Source: Methylobacterium sp. (lineage in GTDB: Bacteria > Pseudomonadota > Alphaproteobacteria > Rhizobiales > Beijerinckiaceae). Taken from it: a DNA stretch of 64,000 nt. The position numbers and the translations under genes are program-made. Below, piece by piece: positions 1 through 9,357 of the stretch. The notes beneath the pieces are model-generated. The model was not told where the DNA came from. It saw only the letters and a program-made list of their open reading frames with translations, and searched no databases. The first letter of the stretch is position 1, and each line of letters begins with the position of its first letter. The DNA is taken from positions 1 to 64,000 of the forward strand of contig NZ_JAIETD010000041.1 in assembly GCF_019745455.1 (NCBI RefSeq), given 5' to 3'.

Positions 1-153
1 TTCCAATGCCATCGCGGTCACCTATTTACTCTCTTCGAACGGTCACTCAGATTATCCGGATTTCTCGTTTCTGATTTCGCCTTTCTTCGGTTCATCCGGA
101 TATGGGTTGCCGTGATCCCGAAGCGATGAGCGGACCAGTGGAGGATGCCGGAG

Positions 154-1950
154 ATGCGAGATGAGCCGGCGGCGAGGGACGGCGTTTCCTCGATCGCAAA
201 CCTGCGGCAGGCGAGCCGTCTCCTCTCGCGTAGGCTGGTCGTGGTCGGGGTCCTCGTGACCCTCTGCCTCATCGGGGGCGCGACGTTCGTCATCACGGAG
301 ATGCGGGCGAAGCAGCTTCTCGAGACCCGCCGGGAACTGCTCACACTGAACACCGTCCTCGCAGAGGAGACGGCGCGGGCGATGCAGAGCGTCGACCTCG
401 TTCTGCGCAACGTCATCGAGTCCTTCACGGGCGATGAGCCCCTGACGAGCGAGAGCTTCTTGGTTCTTGCGACCGGCCGACAGACCCACGACAGCCTCAA
501 GGCCAAGACCGCCGGCATCCCCCAGCTCGACGCCGTGACCGTCGTCGGAGCCGATGGGCGCCTCCTCAACTTCTCGCGCTACTTCCCTATCCCTGACATC
601 GACCTGTCGGACCGGGACTACTTCGCGCGGCTGCGTGACAACGCGGTGATCGAGCCGTTCGTGACCGAGCCGGTTCAGAACCGGGGGACCGGAACCTGGA
701 CCATCTATCTGTCGCGGCGCCTCGTCGGAGCGGATGGGCGCTTCCTCGGGCTGGTGATGGGCGCGATCGATCTGAACTATTTCGACAGCTTCTACCGCTC
801 GCTCAAGCTCGGCGGCCAATCCGCCATCAGCCTGTGGCGCCAGGATGGAACCCTGCTGACCCGCGAGCCGGCGATCGCCGGAGGCGGACGGCAGTTCAAG
901 ATCGAGGCCTTCGCGCCCGAAATCATGGCGCAGCAGGGCGGCTACTACGAGATTTCGGATGCCATCGACGGCGCCGCTCGCCTCGTCGCGACCCGCGCCA
1001 TCACCGGCTATCCCATGGTGATCAACGTCACTCGCACCCGTGACGAGGTGCTCAAGGACTGGACCCGGGAGGCCTTCTTCGGCGTCGGCGCCACGGCCCT
1101 GTGCATCATCGCGATCCTCCTGATCCTATGGACCCTGGGCCGCCAGTCCCGCGCCAACATCGTCCAGGCGGAGGCGCATCTCGCGCGCGAGGAGGCCGTG
1201 CGCGCCCGCGAGGCCGCAGAGGCGCAGCTGCGCCAATCGCAGAAGATGGAGGCGATCGGCCAGCTCACCGGCGGGATCGCCCACGACTTCAACAACCTCC
1301 TGAACGTCGTGATGGCCAATCTCGAATGGATCGAGCGGCAGCTCCACAACGACCCCAAACTGCTGGGCCGCGTGCGCGACGCGATTTCCGGGGCCGAGAG
1401 AGCAGCCGAGACGACCCACATGCTGCTTGCCTTCGCGAGGCAGCAGGCTCCGTCTGCGATCACAACCGACGTGAACCGGCTGATCCAGACCTTCGCGAGA
1501 CTGCTGCGCACCACCTTGGGCGGTCAGATCACGCTGACCCTCGATCTCGCGCCGGATCTGCCATCCCTGCTCGTCGACACCAACCAGTTGGAGAACGCCC
1601 TGCTCAACCTCGCGGTCAATGCCCGCGACGCGATGCCGAAGGGCGGCTCGCTCACGATCGCCACGCGCGTGAGCGCCGCCGAAGCGAGCGGAAACGAGCC
1701 GAGGATCGTCATCGACGTCACGGATACCGGGCCGGGCATGCCGCCCGAAGTCGCGGCTCAGGCCTTCGATGCGTTCTTCACCACGAAGGAGGTCGGAAAA
1801 GGCACGGGGCTCGGCTTGAACCAGGTCCTTCGTTTCGTCAGGACCTGCGAGGGTGAGGCGACCATCGCCAGCCGCGAGGGAGAAGGGACGACGATCAGGC
1901 TCGTCCTCCCAACGGGAAAGCCAGCGCCATCTTCGCGCATGGCTGCATGA
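154..1950 (+). CDS. Membrane sensor histidine kinase
   Basis: Sensor kinase with one membrane segment near the N terminus (about residues 28-48), an extracytoplasmic sensing region of about 250 residues that looks like a Cache-type fold, a second membrane segment near residue 320, a short coiled linker, a HisKA domain with the phospho-acceptor histidine in [11 protein letters not shown], and a HATPase domain with N box [12 protein letters not shown]1 box DTGPGMP and G2 box GTGLGL. No receiver domain is fused and no response regulator is adjacent, so the partner is unknown. The start at 154 is chosen because GGAGG at 140-144 is 9 bases upstream; the in-frame ATG at 145 directly abuts that motif and is less likely. 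The ligand cannot be told from the sequence. Confidence 0.9.
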   Translation: MRDEPAARDGVSSIANLRQASRLLSRRLVVVGVLVTLCLIGGATFVITEMRAKQLLETRRELLTLNTVLAEETARAMQSVDLVLRNVIESFTGDEPLTSESFLVLATGRQTHDSLKAKTAGIPQLDAVTVVGADGRLLNFSRYFPIPDIDLSDRDYFARLRDNAVIEPFVTEPVQNRGTGTWTIYLSRRLVGADGRFLGLVMGAIDLNYFDSFYRSLKLGGQSAISLWRQDGTLLTREPAIAGGGRQFKIEAFAPEIMAQQGGYYEISDAIDGAARLVATRAITGYPMVINVTRTRDEVLKDWTREAFFGVGATALCIIAILLILWTLGRQSRANIVQAEAHLAREEAVRAREAAEAQLRQSQKMEAIGQLTGGIAHDFNNLLNVVMANLEWIERQLHNDPKLLGRVRDAISGAERAAETTHMLLAFARQQAPSAITTDVNRLIQTFARLLRTTLGGQITLTLDLAPDLPSLLVDTNQLENALLNLAVNARDAMPKGGSLTIATRVSAAEASGNEPRIVIDVTDTGPGMPPEVAAQAFDAFFTTKEVGKGTGLGLNQVLRFVRTCEGEATIASREGEGTTIRLVLPTGKPAPSSRMAA

Positions 1951-1977
1951 TCGTCGATCCCGCGCCCGCCGAGGCGC

Positions 1978-2538
1978 TCAGAGCAGAACCGCCGGCTTGA
2001 CCCCAGCGCGGCGCAGCCAGACCGCAGCCGCCACGGCCAGGGGCTCGAGCGGCAGCAAGACGGGACCGTGGCGTCGGCCCCACAGGCTGAGGCCGGTGAA
2101 GCCGACCTCCCGGATCTCGAGCCAGGCGCCGAACGGGAAGGCCGCATCCGTGCCCTCTCCGGGGCCGTAGCAATCCTCGAAGGCCAGGGGGTCGATCATG
2201 ATCTCGCCGTACTGGGCCAGATGTTCGGTCATCGAGACCTTGGAGCGGAACAGCATCCGGTCGCGATGGAAAGACGAGAAGCATGGCTCGTACTCGGTCA
2301 GCGTCACCCAGAGCTTGCCGCCGATGCGCAGGTAAGGCGGGTTGGAACCGCCATCGCCGAAATTCGCGGCGCTCCAGCCGGCATCCGACATCAGGGATTC
2401 GGCGAGGGTGACCGGCTCGCCGACGACCGATCGATCTCCGGGTCCGTCGAGGCCATACCCCTGAAGGGCTGCCGAACCGGTCCGAGTGCCCGGATCGAGA
2501 ACCGCGCCTGCGTCGATGTCCTGTCCCGGAGAGTCCAT
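1978..2538 (-). CDS. Conserved hypothetical protein, 186 aa
   Basis: I do not recognise the family. The protein is soluble, with no signal peptide or membrane segment, and is rich in aromatic and acidic residues in its central part (YEPCFSSFHRDRMLF). Its C-terminal part resembles a compact beta-rich domain. The start at 2538 is supported by AGGAG just upstream; longer in-frame readings run into a stretch without gene-like composition. It is convergent with the histidine kinase, with only 27 bases between the two stops. Confidence 0.6.
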   Translation of the reverse strand: MDSPGQDIDAGAVLDPGTRTGSAALQGYGLDGPGDRSVVGEPVTLAESLMSDAGWSAANFGDGGSNPPYLRIGGKLWVTLTEYEPCFSSFHRDRMLFRSKVSMTEHLAQYGEIMIDPLAFEDCYGPGEGTDAAFPFGAWLEIREVGFTGLSLWGRRHGPVLLPLEPLAVAAAVWLRRAGVKPAVLL

Positions 2539-2689
2539 GGGGCGCTCCTGATACGGTCCCCGCGCCCTGTGCGGCGGGCCAGTATCAGACAATTTTCGAG
2601 ACTTGGCGAGCCCAGCTCGGAAATGGCGTAGCCAGAACCGTCTGGAGGGCAATAGCCAGGCCTCCAGACGGTCCGCGTTCCAACCTTGA

Positions 2690-3400
2690 TCAGTCCTCGT
2701 CTTCGTCCTGAGCGTTGCGCATGCCCTTGAGCTTGGCAAAGACCGAATCCGCGTTGAGCCGCTCGTCGCGTTCGTTGCGATGATGGTCGCCCTCGTCCTC
2801 AGGCTCCGGCGCCGTCGAGATCTCGGTAGGCAGGAGGCTGGCGCCCACATCCGCCGGCATGGTGGCCGGACGGTCCTTGGCCGCGCGCTGCACCTCGAAG
2901 TCGAGGTCGATCTGCGTGCAGAGGCCGAGCGTCACCGGGTCCATCGGCTGGAGCGCGCTGGAATTCCAATGGGTGCGATCCCGGATCTGCTGGATCGTCG
3001 ACTTGGTGGTGCCGACGAGCCGGATGATCTGCGCATCCTTGAGTTCGGGATGGTTGCGCAGCAGCCAGAGGATGGCGTTCGGCCGATCCTGGCGGCGCGA
3101 GAGCGGCGTGTAGCGCGGGCCCTTGGTGGTGCGCTTGACCTCAGGCAGCTTCACCTTGGAGACCGCGACCTTGAGCTTGTAGTCCGGGCTCTTCTGCGCC
3201 TTCTCGATCTCGTCGCGGGTGAGCTGGCCGGTGGTGATCGGATCGAGGCCCTTGATACCCGCCGCGACCTCGCCGTCGGCGATGCCCTTCACTTCAAGCG
3301 GGTGCAGCTTGCAGAAATCGGCGATCTGCTCGAAGGCGAGCGACGTGTTCTCGACCAGCCAGACGGCGGTCGCCTTGGGCATCAGCGGACCCTGGGACAT
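2690..3400 (-). CDS. trcR: Cell cycle transcriptional regulator TrcR (DUF1013)
   Basis: Matches the alphaproteobacterial DUF1013/TrcR family, found near-universally in the class and linked to cell-cycle transcription. Seen here: an N-terminal region MPKATAVWLVENTSLAFEQI with helix-turn-helix-like character, a basic middle with TPLSRRQDRPNAILWLLRNHP, a second helical segment ending TKSTIQQIRDRTHWN, and an acidic tail. At 236 aa it is close to the family's usual length. The start at 3400 (MSQGPLMPKATAVW) is chosen because homology begins there; the upstream in-frame sequence has no family character. It is a single gene with a 276-base spacer to the upstream prs gene. Confidence 0.85.
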   Translation of the reverse strand: MSQGPLMPKATAVWLVENTSLAFEQIADFCKLHPLEVKGIADGEVAAGIKGLDPITTGQLTRDEIEKAQKSPDYKLKVAVSKVKLPEVKRTTKGPRYTPLSRRQDRPNAILWLLRNHPELKDAQIIRLVGTTKSTIQQIRDRTHWNSSALQPMDPVTLGLCTQIDLDFEVQRAAKDRPATMPADVGASLLPTEISTAPEPEDEGDHHRNERDERLNADSVFAKLKGMRNAQDEDED

Positions 3401-3676
3401 CGGGCAACTCCAACGAGGTTCGCGCGGACGGGCGCTCGCGCCGTGAAACAGGGCGGCGTTCGCTCCGGCCATCCTGGCCGGCAGCATCCCGTCTCAACGC
3501 TGCAATAGGGAAGCGCCCCTATACAGGCTGGCACGGGCCCGATGCAATTCCGTTTCGTCCTGCTGACTTCGACTTGAACCAACAAACGGGGCCGGTTCCG
3601 TAGCGTCAGAGCCTTCGCCCGGTCTCGGGTCGGCGTGTCGGGGCGATCGGAGCGGCTCGCCCCGAAGACGTGGTGG

Positions 3677-4621
3677 TCAGGCGAACAGACTCGACACGCT
3701 CGATTCCGTCGCCGTCCGGCCGATCGCCTCGCCGAGCAGCGGCGCGATCGCCACCACGCGGATGTTGCGGGCGAGCTTCACGGCCTGCGTCGGCTGGATC
3801 GAGTCGGTGATGACGAGTTCCTTCATCCGCGAGGCCGCGATCCGCGAGACCGCGCCGCCGGAGAGAACCCCATGGGTAATGTAGGCGGAGACATCCTTGG
3901 CACCGGCATTCAGGAGCGCCTCGGCCGCATTCACCAGGGTGCCGCCGGAATCCACGATGTCGTCGACGAGGATGCAGGAGCGGCCCTCGACCTCGCCGAT
4001 GATGTTCATCACCTCGGACTCGCCGGGGCGTTCCCGGCGCTTGTCGACGATGGCGAGCGTCGCGTCGATGCGCTTGGCGATGGCGCGGGCGCGGACCACG
4101 CCGCCGACATCGGGCGAGACCACCATCCAGGCTGTCGGGTCGAGCCGCTCCTTGATGTCGCGCACCATCACGGGGGCGGCGAAGAGGTTGTCGGTGGGGA
4201 TGTCGAAGAAGCCCTGGATCTGTCCGGCATGGAGGTCGAGGGTCATCACCCTGTCGGCGCCGGCCTCCGTGATGAGGTTGGCGACGAGCTTGGCCGAGAT
4301 CGGGGTACGGCCCGAGGTGCGCCGATCCTGCCGGGCGTAACCGAAATATGGGATCACGGCCGTGATGCGCCGGGCCGAGGAGCGCCTGGCTGCATCGATC
4401 ATGATGAGCAGTTCCATCAGGTGATCGTTGGCGGGGTAGGAGGTGGATTGGACGATGAACACGTCCTCGCCGCGCACGTTTTCCTGCAGCTCGACGAAGA
4501 TCTCCATGTCGGCGAAGCGCCGGACCATGCACTTGGCAAGCGGGATCTCGAGATAGGCGGCGATCGCCTCGGCGAGCGGGCGGCTCGCATTCCCGGCGAT
4601 GATCTTGATCGAGGATTTCAT
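3677..4621 (-). CDS. prs: Ribose-phosphate pyrophosphokinase
   Basis: Makes 5-phosphoribosyl 1-diphosphate (PRPP) from ribose 5-phosphate and ATP for purine, pyrimidine, His, Trp and NAD synthesis, in the cytoplasm. Motifs seen: the N-terminal [25 protein letters not shown], the flexible-loop region [10 protein letters not shown], the [11 protein letters not shown] segment, and the PRPP-binding loop [12 protein letters not shown]. At 314 aa it has the normal length for class I enzymes. The start at 4621 ([11 protein letters not shown]) is set by the family; upstream in-frame codons are not conserved-looking. It stands alone on the minus strand. Confidence 0.97.
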   Translation of the reverse strand: MKSSIKIIAGNASRPLAEAIAAYLEIPLAKCMVRRFADMEIFVELQENVRGEDVFIVQSTSYPANDHLMELLIMIDAARRSSARRITAVIPYFGYARQDRRTSGRTPISAKLVANLITEAGADRVMTLDLHAGQIQGFFDIPTDNLFAAPVMVRDIKERLDPTAWMVVSPDVGGVVRARAIAKRIDATLAIVDKRRERPGESEVMNIIGEVEGRSCILVDDIVDSGGTLVNAAEALLNAGAKDVSAYITHGVLSGGAVSRIAASRMKELVITDSIQPTQAVKLARNIRVVAIAPLLGEAIGRTATESSVSSLFA

Positions 4622-4829
4622 GCCGGGGCTTCCTACCAGTGTCCTCACCCCGGCGGGCGTGGACGGCGCCCGACGGTCCACCAGATCCGTTGCTCGAACC
4701 GGTTTGCGGGCCGACCGACGCGGCCCGTCACCCTGTCCGGCGACGCCCGCGCTCATATCAGCGGCCAGGGGGCGTCACAATGCCTTCACGAAGGGCATTG
4801 ACCGAAGTGGAATGGGTGTTGCCCACAGG

Positions 4830-5057
4830 TCAAGGCGCCAGCAGGCGATGAAGATGCACGATGACGTAGCGCGTCTGTGCACTGTCGACCGTCGCCTGCG
4901 CCTTGGCCTTCCAGGCCGCCTGTGCCGAGGCATAGTCGGAAAAGATGCCGACGATGTCGAGGTTCTTCGGGTCCTTGAAGTCGACCCCGTCGAGATCTTC
5001 CAGCTCGCCGCCGAAGACGAGATGCAATTTCTGGCCGCTATCGATCGTGGTGGTCAT
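4830..5057 (-). CDS. DUF4170 domain protein, 75 aa
   Basis: A small soluble protein of the DUF4170 type found in Rhizobiales, recognised from LHLVFGGEL, the central IVGIFSDYASAQAAWKAKAQATVD and the closing YVIVHLHRLL. A GGAG-type ribosome binding site lies just upstream of the ATG at 5057. Function is unknown; the fold looks like a short alpha/beta unit. It sits between prs and xseA on the same strand, with spacers of about 170-210 bases, so it is probably its own transcription unit. Confidence 0.75.
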   Translation of the reverse strand: MTTTIDSGQKLHLVFGGELEDLDGVDFKDPKNLDIVGIFSDYASAQAAWKAKAQATVDSAQTRYVIVHLHRLLAP

Positions 5058-5225
5058 CGCCTCTCCTTCGTGGCTGTCGGCCGCCCGCGAGCGGTCGCGC
5101 CCTTAGAGCACGTCCGCCGTACCGAGCGTGAGCGTGGCGGCAGCGGTGGTCCCATGCGCCGGCTGCTCTCTTTCCGTCAACCACCCGCTCGGAAAGCATG
5201 GTCCGCGCCAGGGGCTGAGGGGAAA

Positions 5226-6836
5226 TCAGAAAAGCGAACCCTGGGGCGCCACGGGCTTGAGCTGCCGCTTCGTCCGGCTGCGCGCTGGCGTTTCGCCCGC
5301 CCGACCCTCCGTGACGGCCCCGACGGTGCCGTCGGCGAATTCCAGGGTGAAGCTCTGCGCCGGTCCGAGGCCGCCGGCCTGCCGCACCGGGTCGCCGGTC
5401 GCATCGCGCACCAGGGCGAAGCCGCGTGCGAGCACGGCCCGGTAGCTCAGGGAGCCGAGAAGCCCTCCAAGGGCCCCCAGTCGGTCGCGGCGACGCTCGC
5501 CGAGACGCGTGGCCGCGGCGTTCAGGCGACCACCCAAGGCCTCCAGGCGGTCGCCGTCGTGCACGAGCCCGGCCCGCGCTCGGCCGAGATGCGTCTCGCG
5601 GGCCAGAACGAGCCGTCCGCCGAAATGCGACAGGGCCTCGCGCTTGCGGTAGGTGGAATAGCGCAGGGCGTCGCGGGGCTTGTCGGCGACGAGCCTCAGT
5701 CGTCCGCGCGCCAGGGCCAGGGCCAGGGCCGGCGGATGGCGCCCGATCCGCTCGATGAGCCGAGCGAAGCGGGCGCGATGGCCGCGGGCATTGCCGGCGA
5801 GCGCCGGCATCAGCCGGGCCTCGGCGAGATCCAGCCGCTGGCGCTTGGCACCGAGCACCGCTTCCGGCCCTGGTAGGGCTCTGACGAGGGCGCGCAGCTC
5901 GCGTGCCTCGCGCGCGAGCCGCCGCTCGATCGACTCGTTCTGGCGGGTGCCGAGGTCGCGGATTTCTGCGACGAGGTCTGCGCGAACCGGAACCGCCATC
6001 TCCGCTGCTCCCGTGGGAGTCGGCGCGCGGCGGTCGGAGACGAAGTCGATCAGCGTCGTGTCAGTCTCGTGGCCCACAGCCGAGATCAACGGGATGGTGC
6101 AGTCGGAAGCGGCCCGCACGACCGCCTCTTCGTTGAAGGCCCAGAGGTCCTCGATCGAGCCGCCGCCGCGGGCGACGATGAGCACGTCGGGCCGCGGGAT
6201 CCGCCCGCCTCTTTCGATCGCGTCGAAGCCCCGGATGGCCGCGGCGATCTCCTCGGCTGCCCCCTCCCCCTGCACCCGCACCGGCCAGACCAGGACCGGC
6301 CGCGGGAATCGGTCTGCGAGACGATGCAGGATGTCGCGGATGACCGCACCTGTGGGGGAGGTCACGACCCCGACGACGCCCGGCAGGTAGGGAATCGCCC
6401 GCTTGCGCTCCGGTGCGAAAAGCCCTTCCGCCGCCAGCATCCGCTTGCGCTCGTCGAGCAGCGCCATCCAGGCGCCGATGCCGGCCGGCTCCAGGGTCTC
6501 GACGACGATCTGGTAGGAGGACTTGCCGGCGAAGGTCGTGATCTTGCCCGTAGCGACGACCTCCAGACCCTCCTTCGGCTTCTGCCGCAGGCGGTTGAAG
6601 GTCCCCTTCCAGACCACGGCATCGATCCGCGCGTTGCCGTCCTTCAGGGAGAAATAGGCGTGACCGGAGCCGTGCTGGCCGCGATAGCCCGAAATCTCGC
6701 CGCGCAGGCGCACGAACCCGAACGCGCCCTCGAGCGTGCGCTTCAGAGCGGAGGCAAGGTCTCCCACCGACCATTCGGGGGTATTGGTCTGGGCCTGGGA
6801 GGCCTGAAGGGATGCTGGAGACGGGACGGGTGACAT
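5226..6836 (-). CDS. xseA: Exodeoxyribonuclease VII large subunit
   Basis: Large subunit of ExoVII, which degrades single-stranded DNA in both directions together with XseB. The protein shows an N-terminal OB fold (about residues 20-120, with FGFVRLRGEISGYRGQHGSGHAYFSLKD), the catalytic domain with LPGVVGVVTSPTGAVIRDILHR, ARGGGSIEDLWAFN and GHETDTTLIDFVSDRRAPTPT, then a long helical region and a C-terminal segment ALVRDATGDPVRQAG. At 536 aa it is slightly longer than the E. coli protein. xseB is not adjacent. The C-terminal basic tail is unremarkable. Confidence 0.96.
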   Translation of the reverse strand: MSPVPSPASLQASQAQTNTPEWSVGDLASALKRTLEGAFGFVRLRGEISGYRGQHGSGHAYFSLKDGNARIDAVVWKGTFNRLRQKPKEGLEVVATGKITTFAGKSSYQIVVETLEPAGIGAWMALLDERKRMLAAEGLFAPERKRAIPYLPGVVGVVTSPTGAVIRDILHRLADRFPRPVLVWPVRVQGEGAAEEIAAAIRGFDAIERGGRIPRPDVLIVARGGGSIEDLWAFNEEAVVRAASDCTIPLISAVGHETDTTLIDFVSDRRAPTPTGAAEMAVPVRADLVAEIRDLGTRQNESIERRLAREARELRALVRALPGPEAVLGAKRQRLDLAEARLMPALAGNARGHRARFARLIERIGRHPPALALALARGRLRLVADKPRDALRYSTYRKREALSHFGGRLVLARETHLGRARAGLVHDGDRLEALGGRLNAAATRLGERRRDRLGALGGLLGSLSYRAVLARGFALVRDATGDPVRQAGGLGPAQSFTLEFADGTVGAVTEGRAGETPARSRTKRQLKPVAPQGSLF

Positions 6837-6896
6837 GGCACGGACGCTAGGGCCGGCGGGTGGCCTGCGTAAAGGGGAAGCTCCGGCGTTCGAGCC

Positions 6897-7034
6897 TCAG
6901 AACGAGAGCGCCAGGATCACGGCCGCCGACACGATGGGCGCGAAACCGATGGCCACGGCCCAGGGCCAGACCACCCTCGTGGTCATCCAGCGGTTGTCAT
7001 TGGCCGCCCGTGGCGGGGGCGTCCAATCGATCAA
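6897..7034 (-). CDS. Possible small membrane protein, 29-45 aa
   Basis: The end of a longer open frame reads RAANDNRWMTTRVVWPWAVAIGFAPIVSAAVILALSF, a single hydrophobic helix preceded by the AANDN signature common in small Rhizobiales proteins. Two starts are possible: TTG at 7034 (45 aa) or ATG at 6986 (29 aa). Neither has a clear ribosome binding site. Only the hydrophobic segment and the AANDN motif support it. It lies just upstream of xseA on the same strand. Confidence 0.3.
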   Translation of the reverse strand: MIDWTPPPRAANDNRWMTTRVVWPWAVAIGFAPIVSAAVILALSF

Positions 7035-7195
7035 GCAGTGCGACAGCCTGAACCCGCCGCCTTTTCGCGGCACCGTCGAGTTCGGGAGTGGACTGCGACA
7101 TCCTGGCATGACGCAGAGAAACTCGCATCCTGCCGTCATCGTTCCCGGCCCACATTCGAAGCCGAGCGAAATTTCCAGAGGACCGGCTCGGCGGA

Positions 7196-7909
7196 TCACC
7201 AGAGCGAGAACTCGGTGGCAAAATCCGTCGTTTTCAGCCGCTGGCATACGGCCGCATCTGTGGCGCAGTCGGCCTTCGGGACCACCGCGATCTCGTCGCC
7301 CTGATCGCTGGCGAACCGAAGAGGTACGGGGGTCTCGTCGATCTTGCCGTAGGCGAGCCCGACCTTGAAGCGTATCGAATCGAACTTCGAGCGATCCGCA
7401 TAGACGATGAGGTCTCGGGAGACGGCCTCACCGGGGTTTAGGTCGGAGGCCGGGGCCGGACCATCGGCGGCGCCTGCGAAGAGGACACCCTGGCGCAGGA
7501 TGACTTCGCCGGGATCGGACAGGACGTAGTCGCGGGCTTCGTCGACTACACTGCGCTGCGCGAGATGCGTCGCCAGGGCGTCGGGCCGCTTCGGCTCGAA
7601 ACGCGCTCGGATGCCGACGACGTTGTAGGTGAGTCCGAGCACGCGCACGCCGGTTTGGCCGACATTGGTCCGTGTGACGGTGGAGCGGATCGCGATTTTG
7701 TCGTCCTTTTCGCCGGCCTTGGTGAGGTTCGTCGTAACAGAGACGGCCGGCGGGGCGAGGCTCGGCTTGATCCTCGCCTCGTAGACGAAGGTGTAGACTG
7801 CCCAGGCGCCGGCCGCGACGATCGCGATCGTCTGAACGAGGCTGCTTGAGGTCGCACTGTCGATGCGTCGGCGTTGCGCGCCGGGCTCGCCCGGTTCTTC
7901 ATCCTGCAT
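7196..7909 (-). CDS. Hypothetical single-pass membrane protein, 237 aa
   Basis: No family recognised. After about 25 polar residues there is one membrane helix (SLVQTIAIVAAGAWAVYTFVY), followed by about 190 residues that should lie outside the cytoplasm. That part has alternating beta character (SVTTNLTKAGEKDDKIAIRSTVTRTNVGQTGVRVLGLTYNV) and two cysteines near the C terminus that could pair. The start at 7909 is chosen because it puts the helix in a normal position, but the ribosome binding site is weak and an upstream ATG at 8008 is possible. The gene is divergent from purD. Confidence 0.6.
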   Translation of the reverse strand: MQDEEPGEPGAQRRRIDSATSSSLVQTIAIVAAGAWAVYTFVYEARIKPSLAPPAVSVTTNLTKAGEKDDKIAIRSTVTRTNVGQTGVRVLGLTYNVVGIRARFEPKRPDALATHLAQRSVVDEARDYVLSDPGEVILRQGVLFAGAADGPAPASDLNPGEAVSRDLIVYADRSKFDSIRFKVGLAYGKIDETPVPLRFASDQGDEIAVVPKADCATDAAVCQRLKTTDFATEFSLW

Positions 7910-8069
7910 GGGAGCCTGACGATCGATGCTGCCGGAGTTCTGGGTCTGGCGACCCCTTGGGAAATCGTGACCGAGTACGGACCGTTCCACGGATAACGGC
8001 CTTTCCATCCGCCGGCTTTTGGGCAAAACCCTCAAGCCCATGAGCCCTTCGCCCACCACCCTTTCGTCC

Positions 8070-9350
8070 ATGGCCATCCTCCTCATCGGCTCCGGCGGGC
8101 GAGAGCACGCCCTCGCCTACGCCCTCGCCGGGAGCCCTTACTGCAGGTGCCTGTTCACGGCGCCGGGCAACCCCGGGACGGCAGCGTTCGGACGGAACAG
8201 GCCGGATCTCGACGTCGCCGACCATGCCGCCGTCACGGCCTTCTGCCGCCAGGAGGGTGTTGGCCTCGTGGTGATCGGCCCCGAGGTGCCGCTGGTGGCG
8301 GGACTCGTGGACGATCTCCGGGCCGCCGGGATCCGCGCCTTCGGACCGACGCGGGCCGCTGCGCAACTCGAAGGCTCGAAGGGCTTCACCAAGGACCTCT
8401 GCGCCGAATACGGCATTCCGACCGCTGCCTTCGCGCGGTTCCGCGAGGTCGAGCCGGCCCTTGCCTATCTGCGCGAACGCGGCGTCCCGATCGTGGTCAA
8501 GGCCGACGGGCTCGCCGCCGGCAAGGGCGTCGTCGTCGCCGACACGCTGCGCGAGGCCGAGGCTGCGGTTCGGACGATGCTGAGCGAGCCCGGCGCCGAG
8601 ATCGTCGTCGAGGAATGCCTGTTCGGCGAGGAGGCGAGTTTCTTTGCCCTTTGCGACGGTACCAGGGCCGTTCCGATCGGGACGGCGCAGGACCATAAGC
8701 GGGTCTTCGACGGTGACCGCGGTCCCAATACGGGCGGCATGGGCGCCTATTCGCCCGCCACCGTCCTGACGCCGGAGATCGAGCGCACGGTGATGGAGAC
8801 GATCATCGCGCCGACGCTTCAGGGCATGCGCGAGCGCGGCAACCCCTTCACCGGCATCCTCTATGCCGGCCTGATGCTCACTGCCGACGGTCCGAAGCTC
8901 ATCGAGTACAACACGCGCTTCGGCGATCCCGAGGCGCAGGTGCTGATGCCGCGGCTGACGAGCGATCTCGTGCCGGCGCTCGTCGCCGCCTGCGACGGCG
9001 ATGTCTCGGGCGTCGAGGTCGGCTTCGATCCCCATCGCGCGGCCCTCACCGTGGTGATGGCGGCGGCCGGGTATCCCGGCACGGTGGTGCGCGGCTCCGA
9101 GATCCGCGGCCTCGACAACGTGATCGATGACGAGGTCATCGTGTTCCTGGCCGGAACCCGAGCCGAGAACGGCCGGCTTCTCGCCGATGGCGGTCGCGTG
9201 CTCGCCGTCACTGCGCTCGGGGCGAGCATCCTGGAGGCGCAAGCACGGGCCTATGCCGCCATCAGCAGGATCGACTGGCCGGAGGGGTTCTGCCGTCGCG
9301 ACATCGGCTACCGCGCCGTCGCCCGCGAAGTCGCGGGCGACGGAATCTGA
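8070..9350 (+). CDS. purD: Phosphoribosylamine-glycine ligase
   Basis: GARS, the second step of purine synthesis: joins glycine to phosphoribosylamine using ATP. The start [16 protein letters not shown] is the family N terminus with its GxGGREHA loop, so ATG 8070 is preferred over the upstream in-frame ATGs. The ATP-grasp domain shows [16 protein letters not shown], the [10 protein letters not shown] motif and the metal site [13 protein letters not shown]. At 426 aa it has the standard length for a stand-alone PurD. No other pur genes are next to it. Confidence 0.97.
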   Translation: MAILLIGSGGREHALAYALAGSPYCRCLFTAPGNPGTAAFGRNRPDLDVADHAAVTAFCRQEGVGLVVIGPEVPLVAGLVDDLRAAGIRAFGPTRAAAQLEGSKGFTKDLCAEYGIPTAAFARFREVEPALAYLRERGVPIVVKADGLAAGKGVVVADTLREAEAAVRTMLSEPGAEIVVEECLFGEEASFFALCDGTRAVPIGTAQDHKRVFDGDRGPNTGGMGAYSPATVLTPEIERTVMETIIAPTLQGMRERGNPFTGILYAGLMLTADGPKLIEYNTRFGDPEAQVLMPRLTSDLVPALVAACDGDVSGVEVGFDPHRAALTVVMAAAGYPGTVVRGSEIRGLDNVIDDEVIVFLAGTRAENGRLLADGGRVLAVTALGASILEAQARAYAAISRIDWPEGFCRRDIGYRAVAREVAGDGI

Positions 9351-9357
9351 CGGACGG